Notes: generated from the sequence alone by a model not told the origin. Shown: positions 1 through 8,677, counted from the stretch's first letter. The stretch: DNA of 49,098 bases from Sphingobacterium haloxyli (GCF_002980525.1 NZ_PVBQ01000022.1:1-49098); one strand, 5' to 3'. Numbers and translations: made by a program.

Positions 1-2
1 AT

Positions 3-179
3 ACCATCGGAAAGAAGAACAGCGATTTTCAGGCGTCCGTGTTCAACAGCAACTCCCAGCCACTTTATGTCATCGTGGACACCGGCGGAAATGTGCTGGT
101 GCCCCCTACAGGAGCTGACTACAACGTAAATAGCTACGCAGCATACCTACAGAGCGGAATCGATGCTTTTAAAGAATAA
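3..179 (+). CDS. C-terminal end of a DsbD-like thiol:disulfide interchange protein (partial)
   Basis: An open frame enters from the left edge and stops at TAA 177-179, giving the last 58 residues. The end reads like the tail of a thioredoxin fold: a strand around LYVIVDTGGNVL, a proline pair (VPPTGAD), then a closing helix (AAYLQSGIDAFKE). This resembles the C-terminal thioredoxin domain of Bacteroidetes DsbD-family proteins, which pass electrons across the inner membrane to reduce periplasmic disulfides. The CXXC motif and membrane part would lie outside the window, so the family call is inference from the tail alone. The gene converges on the TPR gene. Confidence 0.5.
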   Translation, partial: TIGKKNSDFQASVFNSNSQPLYVIVDTGGNVLVPPTGADYNVNSYAAYLQSGIDAFKE

Positions 180-203
180 TTTCTAATTTTTGTTTTGTTT
201 AGT

Positions 204-233
204 AAGAGGAGCAGTCGAGGGATTGCTTTTCTT
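204..233. terminator. Candidate bidirectional terminator hairpin
   Basis: AAGAGGAGCA (204-213) pairs with TGCTTTTCTT (224-233) over ten base pairs, two of them G-U when read on the plus strand, with a ten-base loop. It lies between two convergent genes, where a shared terminator is expected. The T-run is poor on the plus side. Confidence 0.4.
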
Positions 234-235
234 CT

Positions 236-1360
236 TTAATAAAGCCTATTCCCAAATATTTCCGCCCGCAAACTCTGATAGTCGTGCAACGCCGTTTCGG
301 CGTTGTTGAAGTCACTCTGTGTTATGTATATCTGTCCCAGTTTGTCAATAATAGCCAGTTGGAGCAATTTGTTGTCTTCTGATTTGGCAAGCTTATCGGC
401 CTGAAGAAACTCCTTTTTAGCTACATTATAGTTTTTTTGAACAAACTTAGAAGATGCAAGCATATATTCAATTTCAGCAAGTTCTCTACCGAAGTTTTTA
501 TTATTCGCAAGGTCACGCGCTTGGATCAGAAACCACTGGGCCTCTGTATGTTTGTTTTGCAATTGATAAATCCGGGCCAACGTCTGCCAAGCAATAACTT
601 TTTGTTCATAAGCTTTCGCTCGGTTTAGTAACGGGATAGCCTTACGAATGATGTTGTTCTCGGCCGAACGGTAATCTTGATCATATGCTTGGATGAGGGC
701 TATTTTCAGAAGTGAATTGGCTTGGTCGAGAATATCCTTCTGCTGAACGGCTGTGTTATAAAACGCCTCTTGGAAATACCCCGCTTGTTGTATGTTTTTA
801 TCATAGAGATAGATGTTCGCGAGATTAAATTGGATAACAGCGATATCTGAAACGTTTGGTGTTTTCTGCGCGTGCTGGAGCGCACTTTGCAACAAGCCTA
901 GCGTTTGGGAAACGGTACCTTCCTTTAAAGATAATGAAGCATAAGCGTGTAATAAGCCATAGGCCGTGTTATAATTGCCGCGTTTGACTTCGTGCTCCAC
1001 GAGTTCGTTCCATGCCAAAGCCGTATTGGGCATAGGTGATAGGAGATATTGCACATCCCTTTCTGCACGCGTCGTTTTGAATTCCGAGACCAGTTGCTGA
1101 AAATCAAGCGCCTCGTTAATGCTGTCCTGAAAAGATAGCTTCTGCTTGTAGGAATCCGTCAGCAGCTCTTCTCGCGTCCGGGGGGCGGGAAGTACATATA
1201 CCCGAGGGCCTACACCTTCAAAATCTGAATCGTATTTATTAACATATCCCGCTGGATCTAATGGGCTGTCGGTCTGTTGCATCTGGGCAGAGGTAGTGCT
1301 AACCCCTAGCGCAAACATACCTACGATAGTATAAAAATGACTCTTTTTATCGAGTATCAT
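236..1360 (-). CDS. TPR-repeat secreted protein
   Basis: A 374-residue protein with a signal peptide (residues 1-26, ending TTSAQ) followed from about residue 110 to the end by helical pairs of TPR type, for example a stretch with NLANIYLYDKN and one with KLGQIYITQSDFNNAE. TPR proteins are scaffolds for protein contacts; no enzyme motif is visible, so the partner and role are unknown. The start is taken at 1360 rather than at an in-frame ATG at 1405 for two reasons: an AAAGGA ribosome-binding site lies just upstream of 1360, and a good promoter (-7 box at 1381-1388) would begin transcription at about 1374, downstream of the longer start. It is divergent from prc and convergent with the DsbD-like gene. 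Confidence 0.8.
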   Translation of the reverse strand: MILDKKSHFYTIVGMFALGVSTTSAQMQQTDSPLDPAGYVNKYDSDFEGVGPRVYVLPAPRTREELLTDSYKQKLSFQDSINEALDFQQLVSEFKTTRAERDVQYLLSPMPNTALAWNELVEHEVKRGNYNTAYGLLHAYASLSLKEGTVSQTLGLLQSALQHAQKTPNVSDIAVIQFNLANIYLYDKNIQQAGYFQEAFYNTAVQQKDILDQANSLLKIALIQAYDQDYRSAENNIIRKAIPLLNRAKAYEQKVIAWQTLARIYQLQNKHTEAQWFLIQARDLANNKNFGRELAEIEYMLASSKFVQKNYNVAKKEFLQADKLAKSEDNKLLQLAIIDKLGQIYITQSDFNNAETALHDYQSLRAEIFGNRLY

Positions 1361-1380
1361 ATGCGTTCCTTTCTGTTTTA

Positions 1381-1412
1381 CAAAGGTATAGCCTAATTTG
1401 CACATTCACAAA
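1381..1412 (-). promoter_or_regulatory. Bacteroidetes-type promoter of the TPR gene
   Basis: On the minus strand a TTTG box (1412-1409), a 20-base spacer and TACCTTTG (1388-1381) match the consensus of the Bacteroidetes primary sigma factor. Initiation is expected about seven bases on, near 1374, leaving a leader of roughly 14 bases before the ATG at 1360. Confidence 0.65.
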
Positions 1413-1606
1413 TCGATCTAGTTCTCCTTCTTCCACATGCTGATTCTTAACATTTATTAAGTTATTTAAAAGTAAATTAATGTTTAACTTCGTAACTTCT
1501 TGTCGTTAATTTTGATTGTACTATTATTTTTGTGCATTGTTTTCAGTATTTTTATGGCAATCAAAATTTTGTTATAAATTTTTGGTGCTGAAAAGGATTA
1601 TCGCAA

Positions 1607-3775
1607 ATGTATTTTAAAAAGATAGCATATATGTTTAAAAATATTGTATTTGGTCTGGCTTTAATTTCATTTATAGCATGTGGATCAAAACCCCGGGTGA
1701 GTTTGGATGAAGAGGCGTTACAATTAAAGCCGTCGGCCCAGCATGAAGTTATCGCTGCGGAGGTAGCTAATCTATTAGAAAACTATAGCTATAAGAAAGT
1801 TCCAATGACGGATTCACTTTCACAGATCGTTTTCACAAATCTGTTGAAGTCGATGGATCAAGGACGAAATTACCTGTTGCAATCTGATATCGATGATTTT
1901 AAGCAATTTGAAAATACGATTAGTCAGGATTTTAGGAAGGGTGATCTATCCGCCCCATTCTATATTTTCAATGTATATTCGCAGCGCTATTTGGAGGCCA
2001 TGGAGTATGCATTGACCCAAGTAGATGCTCCACATGATTTTGATATGGAGGAGAAATATGTGGCTTACCGGGAAAAGCTCCCTTATTTTACAGACGATAC
2101 GGAGCTGAAAGATCAATGGCGTAAACGCGTAAAGTACGATTTGTTGAATTTGCGATTGACCAGTACCGATAAAGATTCTGTAGACGTAGAAAAACACAAA
2201 GAAACGTTGCGAAAACGCTATAAGAATCTTGTTAGTCAGGCAAAGCAAACGAACTCAAATGACGCATTTCAACTCATCATGTCGGCCTTGACAGATGCTG
2301 TTGATCCACATACTACGTATTATAATCCGTCGTTTGCGCAAGCGTTTAACGAGAGCATGTCCAATACATTTGAAGGTATCGGTGCGCGCTTGATGATGGA
2401 AAATGAAATGGTCACCATTAAAGAAATTATTGCTGGTGGCCCAGCTTTTAAAGATAAGAGCTTGAATGTAGATGATAGAATTATTGGCGTAGCACAGGGA
2501 GACGGAGAGTTTGACGATATCATCGGCTGGCGTTTGGATGCAGCGGTAGCGAAAATTAAAGGGCCAAAGAATACTATTGTCCAATTGAAAGTTATTCCGG
2601 CAGGACAGGAACTCACCGCGCAACCAAAGGTGGTAGCGCTTAAAAGAGATAAAATTGTTATTGAAGAAGAATCTGCTAAAAAGGAAATAAAACAAGTTAA
2701 GGGAGAAGATGGGAGAACCTATAAGGTAGGACTCATCAAGCTACCAAAATTCTATATCGATTTTGAAGCTTATCGTCGACGTGATCCAAATTATAAAAGT
2801 ACAACAAAAGATGTTCGTCTGATTTTGGATAGTCTCCGTCAGGAAAATGTTGATGCTGTGGTTCTAGATCTACGAAACAACGGTGGTGGATCCTTACAGG
2901 AAGCCATTGAATTGACAGGTTTGTTTATTGACAAAGGTCCGATTGTGCAAGTGCGTGATGTGCGTGATCGCGTAGAAGTGGATAATGATAACGATCCTGG
3001 CGTCGCTTGGGATGGTCCATTTGGCGTTTTGATTAACCGTTTTTCCGCGTCGGCATCAGAAATTTTTGCCGGTGCAATTCAAGACTACGGTCGAGGCATC
3101 GTGTTAGGGACGCAGTCTTATGGAAAAGGAACAGTTCAATCCGCAATTGATATGTCGCGATTTATCAGTGCGACGAATAAATTGTTGTTAAAAGCTAAAG
3201 GATTAGACAAAGATCCAGATACGCCTACCGGAGCCCCTGAATTCGGTCAAATTAACATTACGATGGGTAAGTTTTACCGTGTAACAGGGAGTAGTACACA
3301 ACATAAAGGTGTAATACCGGATATTTCCTTCCCAACACAATATTCGGCGGAGCGATTTGGAGAAAGTTCGGAGCCTTCGGCATTGCCATGGGATCAGATT
3401 AAACCATCTAATTTTGCCGCTGTTGCAGATCTAGCCAATTTGAAAGATCAGTTGAAGGCGATTCACGAATCCCGTATGGAGAAATCGCCAGAGTACGCGT
3501 ATCTTTTGGAGGATATTGAGGAATTCCAAAAATTAGATTCTATCCAAGAAATTAGCTTAAACCAAGAAAAGTTGAAGGAGGAACGGGAGAAGACGAGAGC
3601 TAAAAATAGAGCGCGTATTAACAAAGGACTAGAATTGCGGGGGCTGCCTTTGTGGAAAGAAGGGGAGCCGCAGCCTAAAACAGATTTTGATTTTGTACTC
3701 GACGAAAGTTTAAATGTGATAGCAGATTATATTCGGCTCGAACAAACTCAGTTGGTGAAGAATAAACATAATTGA
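1607..3775 (+). CDS. prc: Carboxy-terminal processing (tail-specific) protease, S41 family
   Basis: A 722-residue envelope protease of the Prc/Tsp type. Residues 1-25 form a lipoprotein signal ending in FIAC (Cys25), so the protein is probably anchored in a membrane facing the periplasm. A PDZ domain follows at about 235-340, then the S41 core with the RNNGGGS segment. The NRFSASASEIF motif gives Ser482 as nucleophile, with Asp493 and Lys507 (YGKGT) spaced as in E. coli Tsp. The C-terminal part (from about 580) is the charged extension usual in long Prc proteins. Prc trims or degrades periplasmic proteins from exposed C-termini. An AAGGA lies 12 bases before the ATG at 1607; the in-frame ATG at 1631 is an alternative. 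The gene is convergent with rnhB. Confidence 0.9.
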   Translation: MYFKKIAYMFKNIVFGLALISFIACGSKPRVSLDEEALQLKPSAQHEVIAAEVANLLENYSYKKVPMTDSLSQIVFTNLLKSMDQGRNYLLQSDIDDFKQFENTISQDFRKGDLSAPFYIFNVYSQRYLEAMEYALTQVDAPHDFDMEEKYVAYREKLPYFTDDTELKDQWRKRVKYDLLNLRLTSTDKDSVDVEKHKETLRKRYKNLVSQAKQTNSNDAFQLIMSALTDAVDPHTTYYNPSFAQAFNESMSNTFEGIGARLMMENEMVTIKEIIAGGPAFKDKSLNVDDRIIGVAQGDGEFDDIIGWRLDAAVAKIKGPKNTIVQLKVIPAGQELTAQPKVVALKRDKIVIEEESAKKEIKQVKGEDGRTYKVGLIKLPKFYIDFEAYRRRDPNYKSTTKDVRLILDSLRQENVDAVVLDLRNNGGGSLQEAIELTGLFIDKGPIVQVRDVRDRVEVDNDNDPGVAWDGPFGVLINRFSASASEIFAGAIQDYGRGIVLGTQSYGKGTVQSAIDMSRFISATNKLLLKAKGLDKDPDTPTGAPEFGQINITMGKFYRVTGSSTQHKGVIPDISFPTQYSAERFGESSEPSALPWDQIKPSNFAAVADLANLKDQLKAIHESRMEKSPEYAYLLEDIEEFQKLDSIQEISLNQEKLKEEREKTRAKNRARINKGLELRGLPLWKEGEPQPKTDFDFVLDESLNVIADYIRLEQTQLVKNKHN

Positions 3776-3779
3776 CTTG

Positions 3780-3835
3780 TAGGGACGTGATTATGTTCGA
3801 TGAGTCCCGCCAAGGCTCGGTTTATCGCGTCTCTA
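3780..3835. terminator. Structured intergenic hairpin between prc and rnhB
   Basis: TAGGGACGTGAT (3780-3791) pairs with ATCGCGTCTCTA (3824-3835) over 12 positions including two G-U pairs. The 32-base interior holds a smaller possible stem (GAG and CTC around CCGCCAAGG). It sits between convergent stops and probably serves as a terminator, although no long T-run follows. Confidence 0.4.
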
Positions 3836-3849
3836 TTTGGTTTATATTG

Positions 3850-4446
3850 TTAAAACAATTTCAACTGTGGATCTGTAACCCGAAAGGATTTTCTATGATG
3901 CGGGCTAATACCATACTGTAAAATGGCATTACGGTGCTTGATTGTTGGATAACCTTTATTAGACAACCAATCATAGTGTGGAAACTTGTTTGCAAGATCG
4001 TGCATATACTCATCCCTGTAGGTTTTAGCTAAAATAGAAGCAGCGGCAATAGATAAATATTTTCCGTCGCCTTTTATAATGCACTGATGGGGTATATTTT
4101 GATAGGCCCTGAATCTGTTGCCGTCTACAATGATATGAGCCGCCTTTGTCTTTAGTTGGTCTAATGCGCGGTGCATGGCCAAATAAGAAGCATTTAAAAT
4201 GTTGATATGATCAATTTCCGCTGCGGAAACACTGGCAACGGCGAAATCCAGCGCTTCTTTCTCAATAATGGGGCGTAAAGCCATTCTTTTCTTTTCCGAA
4301 AGTTGTTTAGAATCATTAAGCAATACGTTGCAATAGTCCGGAGGAAAGATAACGGCAGCGGCAAATACTGGACCTGCTAAGCATCCTCTTCCCGCTTCGT
4401 CACAGCCCGCTTCCATCACATCCTGCTGAAAGGTTGATAATAACAT
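3850..4446 (-). CDS. rnhB: Ribonuclease HII
   Basis: A 198-residue enzyme that cuts the RNA strand of RNA-DNA hybrids and starts removal of single ribonucleotides from DNA in the cytoplasm. The N-terminal motif EAGCDEAGRGCLAGP supplies the acidic pair Asp16-Glu17. The further metal-binding acids are seen in IIVDGNRF and in ILAKTYRDEYM, so the DEDD set is complete. The length fits the family. The start at 4446 gives the usual MLLS beginning; an in-frame ATG at 4488 would add 14 residues not expected in the family. Confidence 0.93.
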   Translation of the reverse strand: MLLSTFQQDVMEAGCDEAGRGCLAGPVFAAAVIFPPDYCNVLLNDSKQLSEKKRMALRPIIEKEALDFAVASVSAAEIDHINILNASYLAMHRALDQLKTKAAHIIVDGNRFRAYQNIPHQCIIKGDGKYLSIAAASILAKTYRDEYMHDLANKFPHYDWLSNKGYPTIKHRNAILQYGISPHHRKSFRVTDPQLKLF

Positions 4447-4593
4447 CCTGCTAAAATACGAAACCGAGATGTAAATAAGTATCAACACACAAAGAAATGA
4501 TTATTAGCTCGAGCTCTCATCGGCCATAAAAAAGAAATTAATAGATCTTTTTCTTTATACGTTTTTCATGTCGCTCAAGCCGCGACGGGGCTT

Positions 4594-4620
4594 GTACTTT
4601 TTTTCTCTCAAAAAAAGTAC
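4594..4620. repeat. Perfect hairpin, copy 1 of a look-alike pair
   Basis: GTACTTTTTTT (4594-4604) and AAAAAAAGTAC (4610-4616 plus 4617-4620) are exact reverse complements around the five-base loop CTCTC. The right flank continues with an A-run (ACAAAAAAAG) that can pair loosely with the left flank. The same design recurs at 4892-4916 in the same orientation. Confidence 0.65.
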
Positions 4621-4808
4621 ACAAAAAAAGTCGCCGCTGAAAAATTTGATGCGTCCCACTACCCCGCACTTTTCCCGCATCGAGAATATGTTTTGATAGG
4701 ATAGGATAGTACAGAAATGATATTCCTGCAGTTATCAAAATTTTGTTAGGCGGCATTTGAGTGTTAAGGGGGATAATACAATTGCATGAACCCTCCTTAA
4801 CTTTAATT

Positions 4809-4881
4809 GTCACATCCAAATGTTTTACAACTGTACAAACTTATTTCTGCACTATCCCATATGTAAAACATTTGAAGTGAC
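4809..4881. repeat. Long-range inverted repeat
   Basis: CAAATGTTTTAC (4817-4828) has an exact reverse complement at 4863-4874. Beyond a small asymmetric gap, GTCAC (4809-4813) pairs with GTGAC (4877-4881), for 17 paired positions in all around a 34-base loop. It lies directly left of the second A/T hairpin. Its function is unknown; it could be the end structure of a small non-coding repeat unit. Confidence 0.6.
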
Positions 4882-4891
4882 GAGCTTTTTG

Positions 4892-4916
4892 GTTCTTTTT
4901 CGCGGAGAAAAAGAAC
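4892..4916. repeat. Perfect hairpin, copy 2 of a look-alike pair
   Basis: GTTCTTTTTC (4892-4901) and GAAAAAGAAC (4907-4916) are exact reverse complements around the loop GCGGA. Flanking CTTTTT on the left and CGAAAAA on the right extend the match, as in the copy at 4594-4620. The stem sequence differs but the layout is the same, which points to a repeat family kept by structure. Confidence 0.65.
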
Positions 4917-5089
4917 ACGAAAAATTGATTAAAGAAAACCTTCATTGTAGAGGATGTTAACACACCGTCCCTGGGGCTTTATGTAACATCTATGTGATAT
5001 TCAATAAAAAAGCATTTCTTCTTTTTTACTTTGCCGTGCTTGATAGGTCTATACATAAACCATTTAGTGAAGTAATACAATAACTAAAG

Positions 5090-5815
5090 ATGAGAGGAAT
5101 TTTACTTGGCATACTACTATTGATTGCTGGACTGGGCCAGTCTCTTGCTCAAAAAAAGCAGAAGATCACCGTTCCGTCGTTATCAGCTATAGAGATTGAC
5201 GCTGATCTGGGCGAGTGGGATACGTTGACCAATGTCGCAGATGAAAGCTCATGGTTTTATCAACTGGCGCAGGATGCGTCCAATCTCTATGTTGCTGTTC
5301 GCGTAGAAGACCCTATGCTGCAACATGTAGCTGCCAGGAATGGAATTTTGCTGACCGTGCAATCTAATACAAAAAACAGAGATGATATTCAATTTCTATT
5401 TCCTTATCCAGATAGTGAGGTGAAGCGTGCAATGATGCGCGAAGACCATGATTCGGATGCAGTTTATAAAGCTGCCTTAATCGACCGGTCGCGTGGATAT
5501 TTTGTGTATGGTTTCCCGACAGTGCCAAACGGTCTATTGTCTTTAAACAACGGTTACGGCATACAGGCGAGCGCTCGTATGGATAACGGAAAATTGTATT
5601 ACGAAGCGCTTGTCCCAAAATCGCTATTAGATTATATTACGCCCGTTGCGACCTTAAAACTTGGTATTCACGATGGCTTGACGCCACTGGTTTCATCGAA
5701 GAAAAAGCCCGCAGTGCGTTCGGGTGGAATGTATGGCACCTATCGTGGACGACCTGCCCCTCGGTCTAAAGATAAACCGACCCTAACGGTACTTTTAGAA
5801 ACCACATTCGATTAG
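5090..5815 (+). CDS. Secreted CBM9-like (DOMON-type) domain protein
   Basis: A 241-residue protein with a signal peptide (residues 1-20, ending SLAQ) and one domain that reads like the family-9 carbohydrate-binding-module fold: an opening strand with EIDADLGEWDT, then SNLYVAVRVEDP and YYEALVPKSLL, the usual order in this fold. Such domains bind sugars or heme in other proteins, but the ligand here cannot be read. The last 35 residues are Gly/Arg/Lys-rich (around GTYRGRPAPRSKDKP). It ends 19 bases before an outer-membrane beta-barrel gene and is very probably co-transcribed with it, so it may be its surface or periplasmic partner. Confidence 0.65.
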   Translation: MRGILLGILLLIAGLGQSLAQKKQKITVPSLSAIEIDADLGEWDTLTNVADESSWFYQLAQDASNLYVAVRVEDPMLQHVAARNGILLTVQSNTKNRDDIQFLFPYPDSEVKRAMMREDHDSDAVYKAALIDRSRGYFVYGFPTVPNGLLSLNNGYGIQASARMDNGKLYYEALVPKSLLDYITPVATLKLGIHDGLTPLVSSKKKPAVRSGGMYGTYRGRPAPRSKDKPTLTVLLETTFD

Positions 5816-5834
5816 CATACGATTTTAGAAAAAT

Positions 5835-8660
5835 ATGAAAGATTTTTTGATAGCAATTTTAGGTTTGGCAATATGGATATCCGCTCCCAATGCTGTTGCA
5901 CAGACAGGCAAGACGGTGCAGGGCATGTTGCGGGATAATGAATCGAGGGTAGTGGCAGGAGCTTCTGTACAATTGGAAGGCGATAAGGATACATTAGGAA
6001 CGAGTGCTTCGCCAGCTGGCATATTCACATTCAATAATGTAAAATCGGACAAGTTTACGATCAAAGTATCCAGTTTAGGTTTTGAACCCTTTGCTCGACA
6101 ATTCAGTTTTACGCCGGGGCAGGATAAAATGACAATCCCATCGTTTCAACTACAAGGAATAGCGAATATGCTGGAAGAAGTAATTGTAGATGGTGTCATT
6201 ACCGTACAGGTGAAAGGGGACACAGTCGAATATGCCACGAAAGATTTGAAATTAAGAGAAGGTGCACTAGCTGAGGACGCCTTAAAAAGGTTACAAGGTG
6301 TTGAGGTCGATAAAGATGGAAATGTGACAGCACAAGGAGAACAAATTACACGAGTACGCATCAATGGGAAAGATTTTTTTGGTGGGGATGTGAAAACAGC
6401 CACGCAGAACTTACCGGCGAATATCATTGAAAAGATGCAAGTAATCGATGATTACGGAGATATGGCAAATCTAACCGGGAACAGAACCGGAGATTCTGAA
6501 AAGATTTTAAATATCCAGATTGATCCTGAATACAATAAGGGGCAAATGTCAACGCTACGTGTGGGCTATGGAACGGAGGAAAGGTTCCAGACGACTGGTA
6601 TGTGGATGGGATTAACAGATAAGACGCAGGTTTCGGTATTAGGGAATTTAAACAACATGAATGCAAACTTGTTTGACTTTAATACAATGGGTGGTGGTGC
6701 GCGTCGCCGTATGGGCGGAGGGGGTGGCCGTGGAGGCAGTAGTATGTCGGGAGGTTCCGATGGTATCACAAAAGTAGGGTCTATCGGCTTGAACGTGCGC
6801 CACGACTTTAGTGACAAACTAAAAGTGTATGGCTCATACTCGTTTGGAAGGGACGATAACAATACGCAAACCCAATCGTTCACCGAATATATAGGGCAAA
6901 ATATGGGTGTGGATAGTGACCAAGATAACAATAGTATCCGTACCAATCATCGCTTGGAAGCCAACGTAGAATGGAATATTTCAGAAAAAGACTATTTGAA
7001 ATTGACTCCGCAGTTCGGCTTCAACAAAAATGATTTGGATAATCTAGACAGCGCTAAATTCTATTTGGATAACACCCTTGACTATACACAAGTACAAACC
7101 CAATTGAACGGTAGCAATGCTCCACGTTATGGAATCAGCGGATTGTACAACAGAAGATTGAACGAAAATGGAAGAAATTTCTTTATCAATTTCAATTACG
7201 ATAATGCGGTTAGCGAAAACGACTATAACCAGATTTTAGATCGGCTTATATATGATCCCAACAATCAGGATCAAGAAATAGGGGATATTTATGAACAGAC
7301 CATACGGGAAGCGCGAAACAAAAGTTGGAATGCTGGAACATCCATTTCTTACACCGAACCGCTTGGAGAGCACAGTCGGATGGAACTGACATACGATTTT
7401 AATGTTAACGACTATGATAATTCTGACAGACAAAATGGATTTGATAGGGATGGCAATCCCATCGATAATGCTGTAGGGAACTCAGAGGCTGTACTTAATT
7501 ATTCGTATGATTATGATTATGCTTTTGCTTCCCATCGTGTGGGGGCCAATTATTCTTATGATAAGGATAAAATTAAATATAGCGTAGGCGCAGCAGTACA
7601 GCCTACTATTTTAAGTGGAAACGCCTATAGCGTATCGGAATCCGCCTTGATTGATCGGAGAAATTTTAATGTCATTCCGATTGCCCGCTTTGAGTACCGA
7701 TTTTCAAGACAATCAAATATTACATTTAACTATTCAGCCCGCGCCTCTGAACCAGGCGTATCTCAGATATTACCTTTTGAAGTGAGTACGAACCGTACAA
7801 GTACGATGATCGGGAATCCGAATCTAGACCCTGAATTCCAACACAGTGGACGCATCCGTTTCCGTAGTGGCGATTTTCAGAAAGGGAAGACACTTTTTGC
7901 TACGATCAGTGCGAATTTGACGAATGATAAAATCGTCTCTTTTAATAAGCGTTATCCTGTCGAAGGAGACGGTATTTACCAAGAAGTACGCTACTTAAAC
8001 GAGTCGGAACCTGTATATTCTGTTAATTCGTTTTACCATCTGGGCCGCTCATTGGAAGATAAGACCTACAACATTATGTATATGGGTAGCGTTAATTATA
8101 ATAAGAACATCGCTTATATAGCAGAAGATCCGGACGCACTTGAAGGCGATAAGAACATAACGAACAACACCGTCTTGATGCAAGGATTGTTCTTTCGTTA
8201 TACGCCCTCGGAGAACCTTGAAATTAATCCTGGAGCACGATATTCCTATAATATTACCAAATCATCTTTGCCACAATATTCGCAAGGAAATGTTTCGTCG
8301 TTTTCACCAACGCTGATAGGTTCGGTAAATATCACACCGACGACCATTTTTGGTGCTGATATTTCGAAGACTTTTAATAAAGGCTACCGCGCCACCGAGA
8401 ACCCATTTATTATAAATACGTATATTGAACAACGTATGTTAAAAGGGCAACGGGGAACAATTCGTCTGCAAGCATTTGACCTATTGGATGAGCAGATCAA
8501 TATCAACCGAACGGTCGGCGATATGTTAACAGACTCTCGTACCAATCGCTTAGGAAGATACTTTATGTTGACTTTCACCTATAGATTTCAGAAGTTTTCG
8601 GGGATGAATCCTTTTCAAGAAGAAAGAGGCCCAGGAGGAATGAGACGCCCGCGGATGTAA
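5835..8660 (+). CDS. Outer-membrane beta-barrel protein with carboxypeptidase-like N-terminal domain (TonB-receptor-like)
   Basis: A 941-residue protein: signal peptide (1-22), a carboxypeptidase-regulatory-like beta-sandwich (about 26-110), a plug-like region (about 115-230, with VEVDKDGNVTAQGEQITRV), and a long barrel (about 240-941) rich in alternating aromatic strands. It matches the outer-membrane beta-barrel family common in Bacteroidetes rather than a true SusC, since no SusD follows. A Gly/Arg stretch at about 286-310 (GGGARRRMGGGGGRGG) probably forms an exposed loop or turn, and the tail RGPGGMRRPRM is also basic. Substrate unknown. The gene is the second of a pair with the CBM9-like gene at 5090. 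Confidence 0.75.
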   Translation: MKDFLIAILGLAIWISAPNAVAQTGKTVQGMLRDNESRVVAGASVQLEGDKDTLGTSASPAGIFTFNNVKSDKFTIKVSSLGFEPFARQFSFTPGQDKMTIPSFQLQGIANMLEEVIVDGVITVQVKGDTVEYATKDLKLREGALAEDALKRLQGVEVDKDGNVTAQGEQITRVRINGKDFFGGDVKTATQNLPANIIEKMQVIDDYGDMANLTGNRTGDSEKILNIQIDPEYNKGQMSTLRVGYGTEERFQTTGMWMGLTDKTQVSVLGNLNNMNANLFDFNTMGGGARRRMGGGGGRGGSSMSGGSDGITKVGSIGLNVRHDFSDKLKVYGSYSFGRDDNNTQTQSFTEYIGQNMGVDSDQDNNSIRTNHRLEANVEWNISEKDYLKLTPQFGFNKNDLDNLDSAKFYLDNTLDYTQVQTQLNGSNAPRYGISGLYNRRLNENGRNFFINFNYDNAVSENDYNQILDRLIYDPNNQDQEIGDIYEQTIREARNKSWNAGTSISYTEPLGEHSRMELTYDFNVNDYDNSDRQNGFDRDGNPIDNAVGNSEAVLNYSYDYDYAFASHRVGANYSYDKDKIKYSVGAAVQPTILSGNAYSVSESALIDRRNFNVIPIARFEYRFSRQSNITFNYSARASEPGVSQILPFEVSTNRTSTMIGNPNLDPEFQHSGRIRFRSGDFQKGKTLFATISANLTNDKIVSFNKRYPVEGDGIYQEVRYLNESEPVYSVNSFYHLGRSLEDKTYNIMYMGSVNYNKNIAYIAEDPDALEGDKNITNNTVLMQGLFFRYTPSENLEINPGARYSYNITKSSLPQYSQGNVSSFSPTLIGSVNITPTTIFGADISKTFNKGYRATENPFIINTYIEQRMLKGQRGTIRLQAFDLLDEQININRTVGDMLTDSRTNRLGRYFMLTFTYRFQKFSGMNPFQEERGPGGMRRPRM

Positions 8661-8677
8661 ATGTCCTTTTTTATTTC

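Larger units (their letters stand above)
4489..5089. other. Gene-free interval with several inverted repeats
   Basis: About 600 bases with no convincing gene. A minus-strand frame of 93 codons at 4538-4819 runs through low-complexity repeat sequence and is not accepted. The interval holds two look-alike A/T-stem hairpins (4594-4620 and 4892-4916) and a long-range inverted repeat (4809-4881), listed separately. The promoter of the gene at 5090 must be in the right part; a weak box (TTACTTTG, about 5026-5033) is the best candidate. Confidence 0.6.

Noticed and set aside
1507..1532. Two TAnnTTTG-like boxes upstream of prc (1507-1514 and 1525-1532)
   Set aside because: The region is very A/T-rich, neither has a -33 box at the right distance, and I could not choose between them, so no promoter is annotated.
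2255..2695. Minus-strand frames inside prc
   Set aside because: They are complementary to the conserved PDZ and neighbouring regions of prc and have no domain or start signal of their own.
3796..3830. Sequence CGATGAG followed by paired segments, suggestive of a hammerhead ribozyme core
   Set aside because: The invariant CTGATGA is not present and the GAAA half of the core is missing, so the ribozyme fold is not supported.
4538..4819. Minus-strand open frame of 93 codons
   Set aside because: It runs through the hairpin repeat and low-complexity A/T sequence, has no recognisable domain or ribosome-binding site, and is better explained as repeat sequence.
6566..6946. Minus-strand frames inside the beta-barrel gene, including a proline-rich 126-codon frame
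   Set aside because: They are shadows of the Gly-rich coding strand; the plus-strand protein is a clear family member over its whole length.
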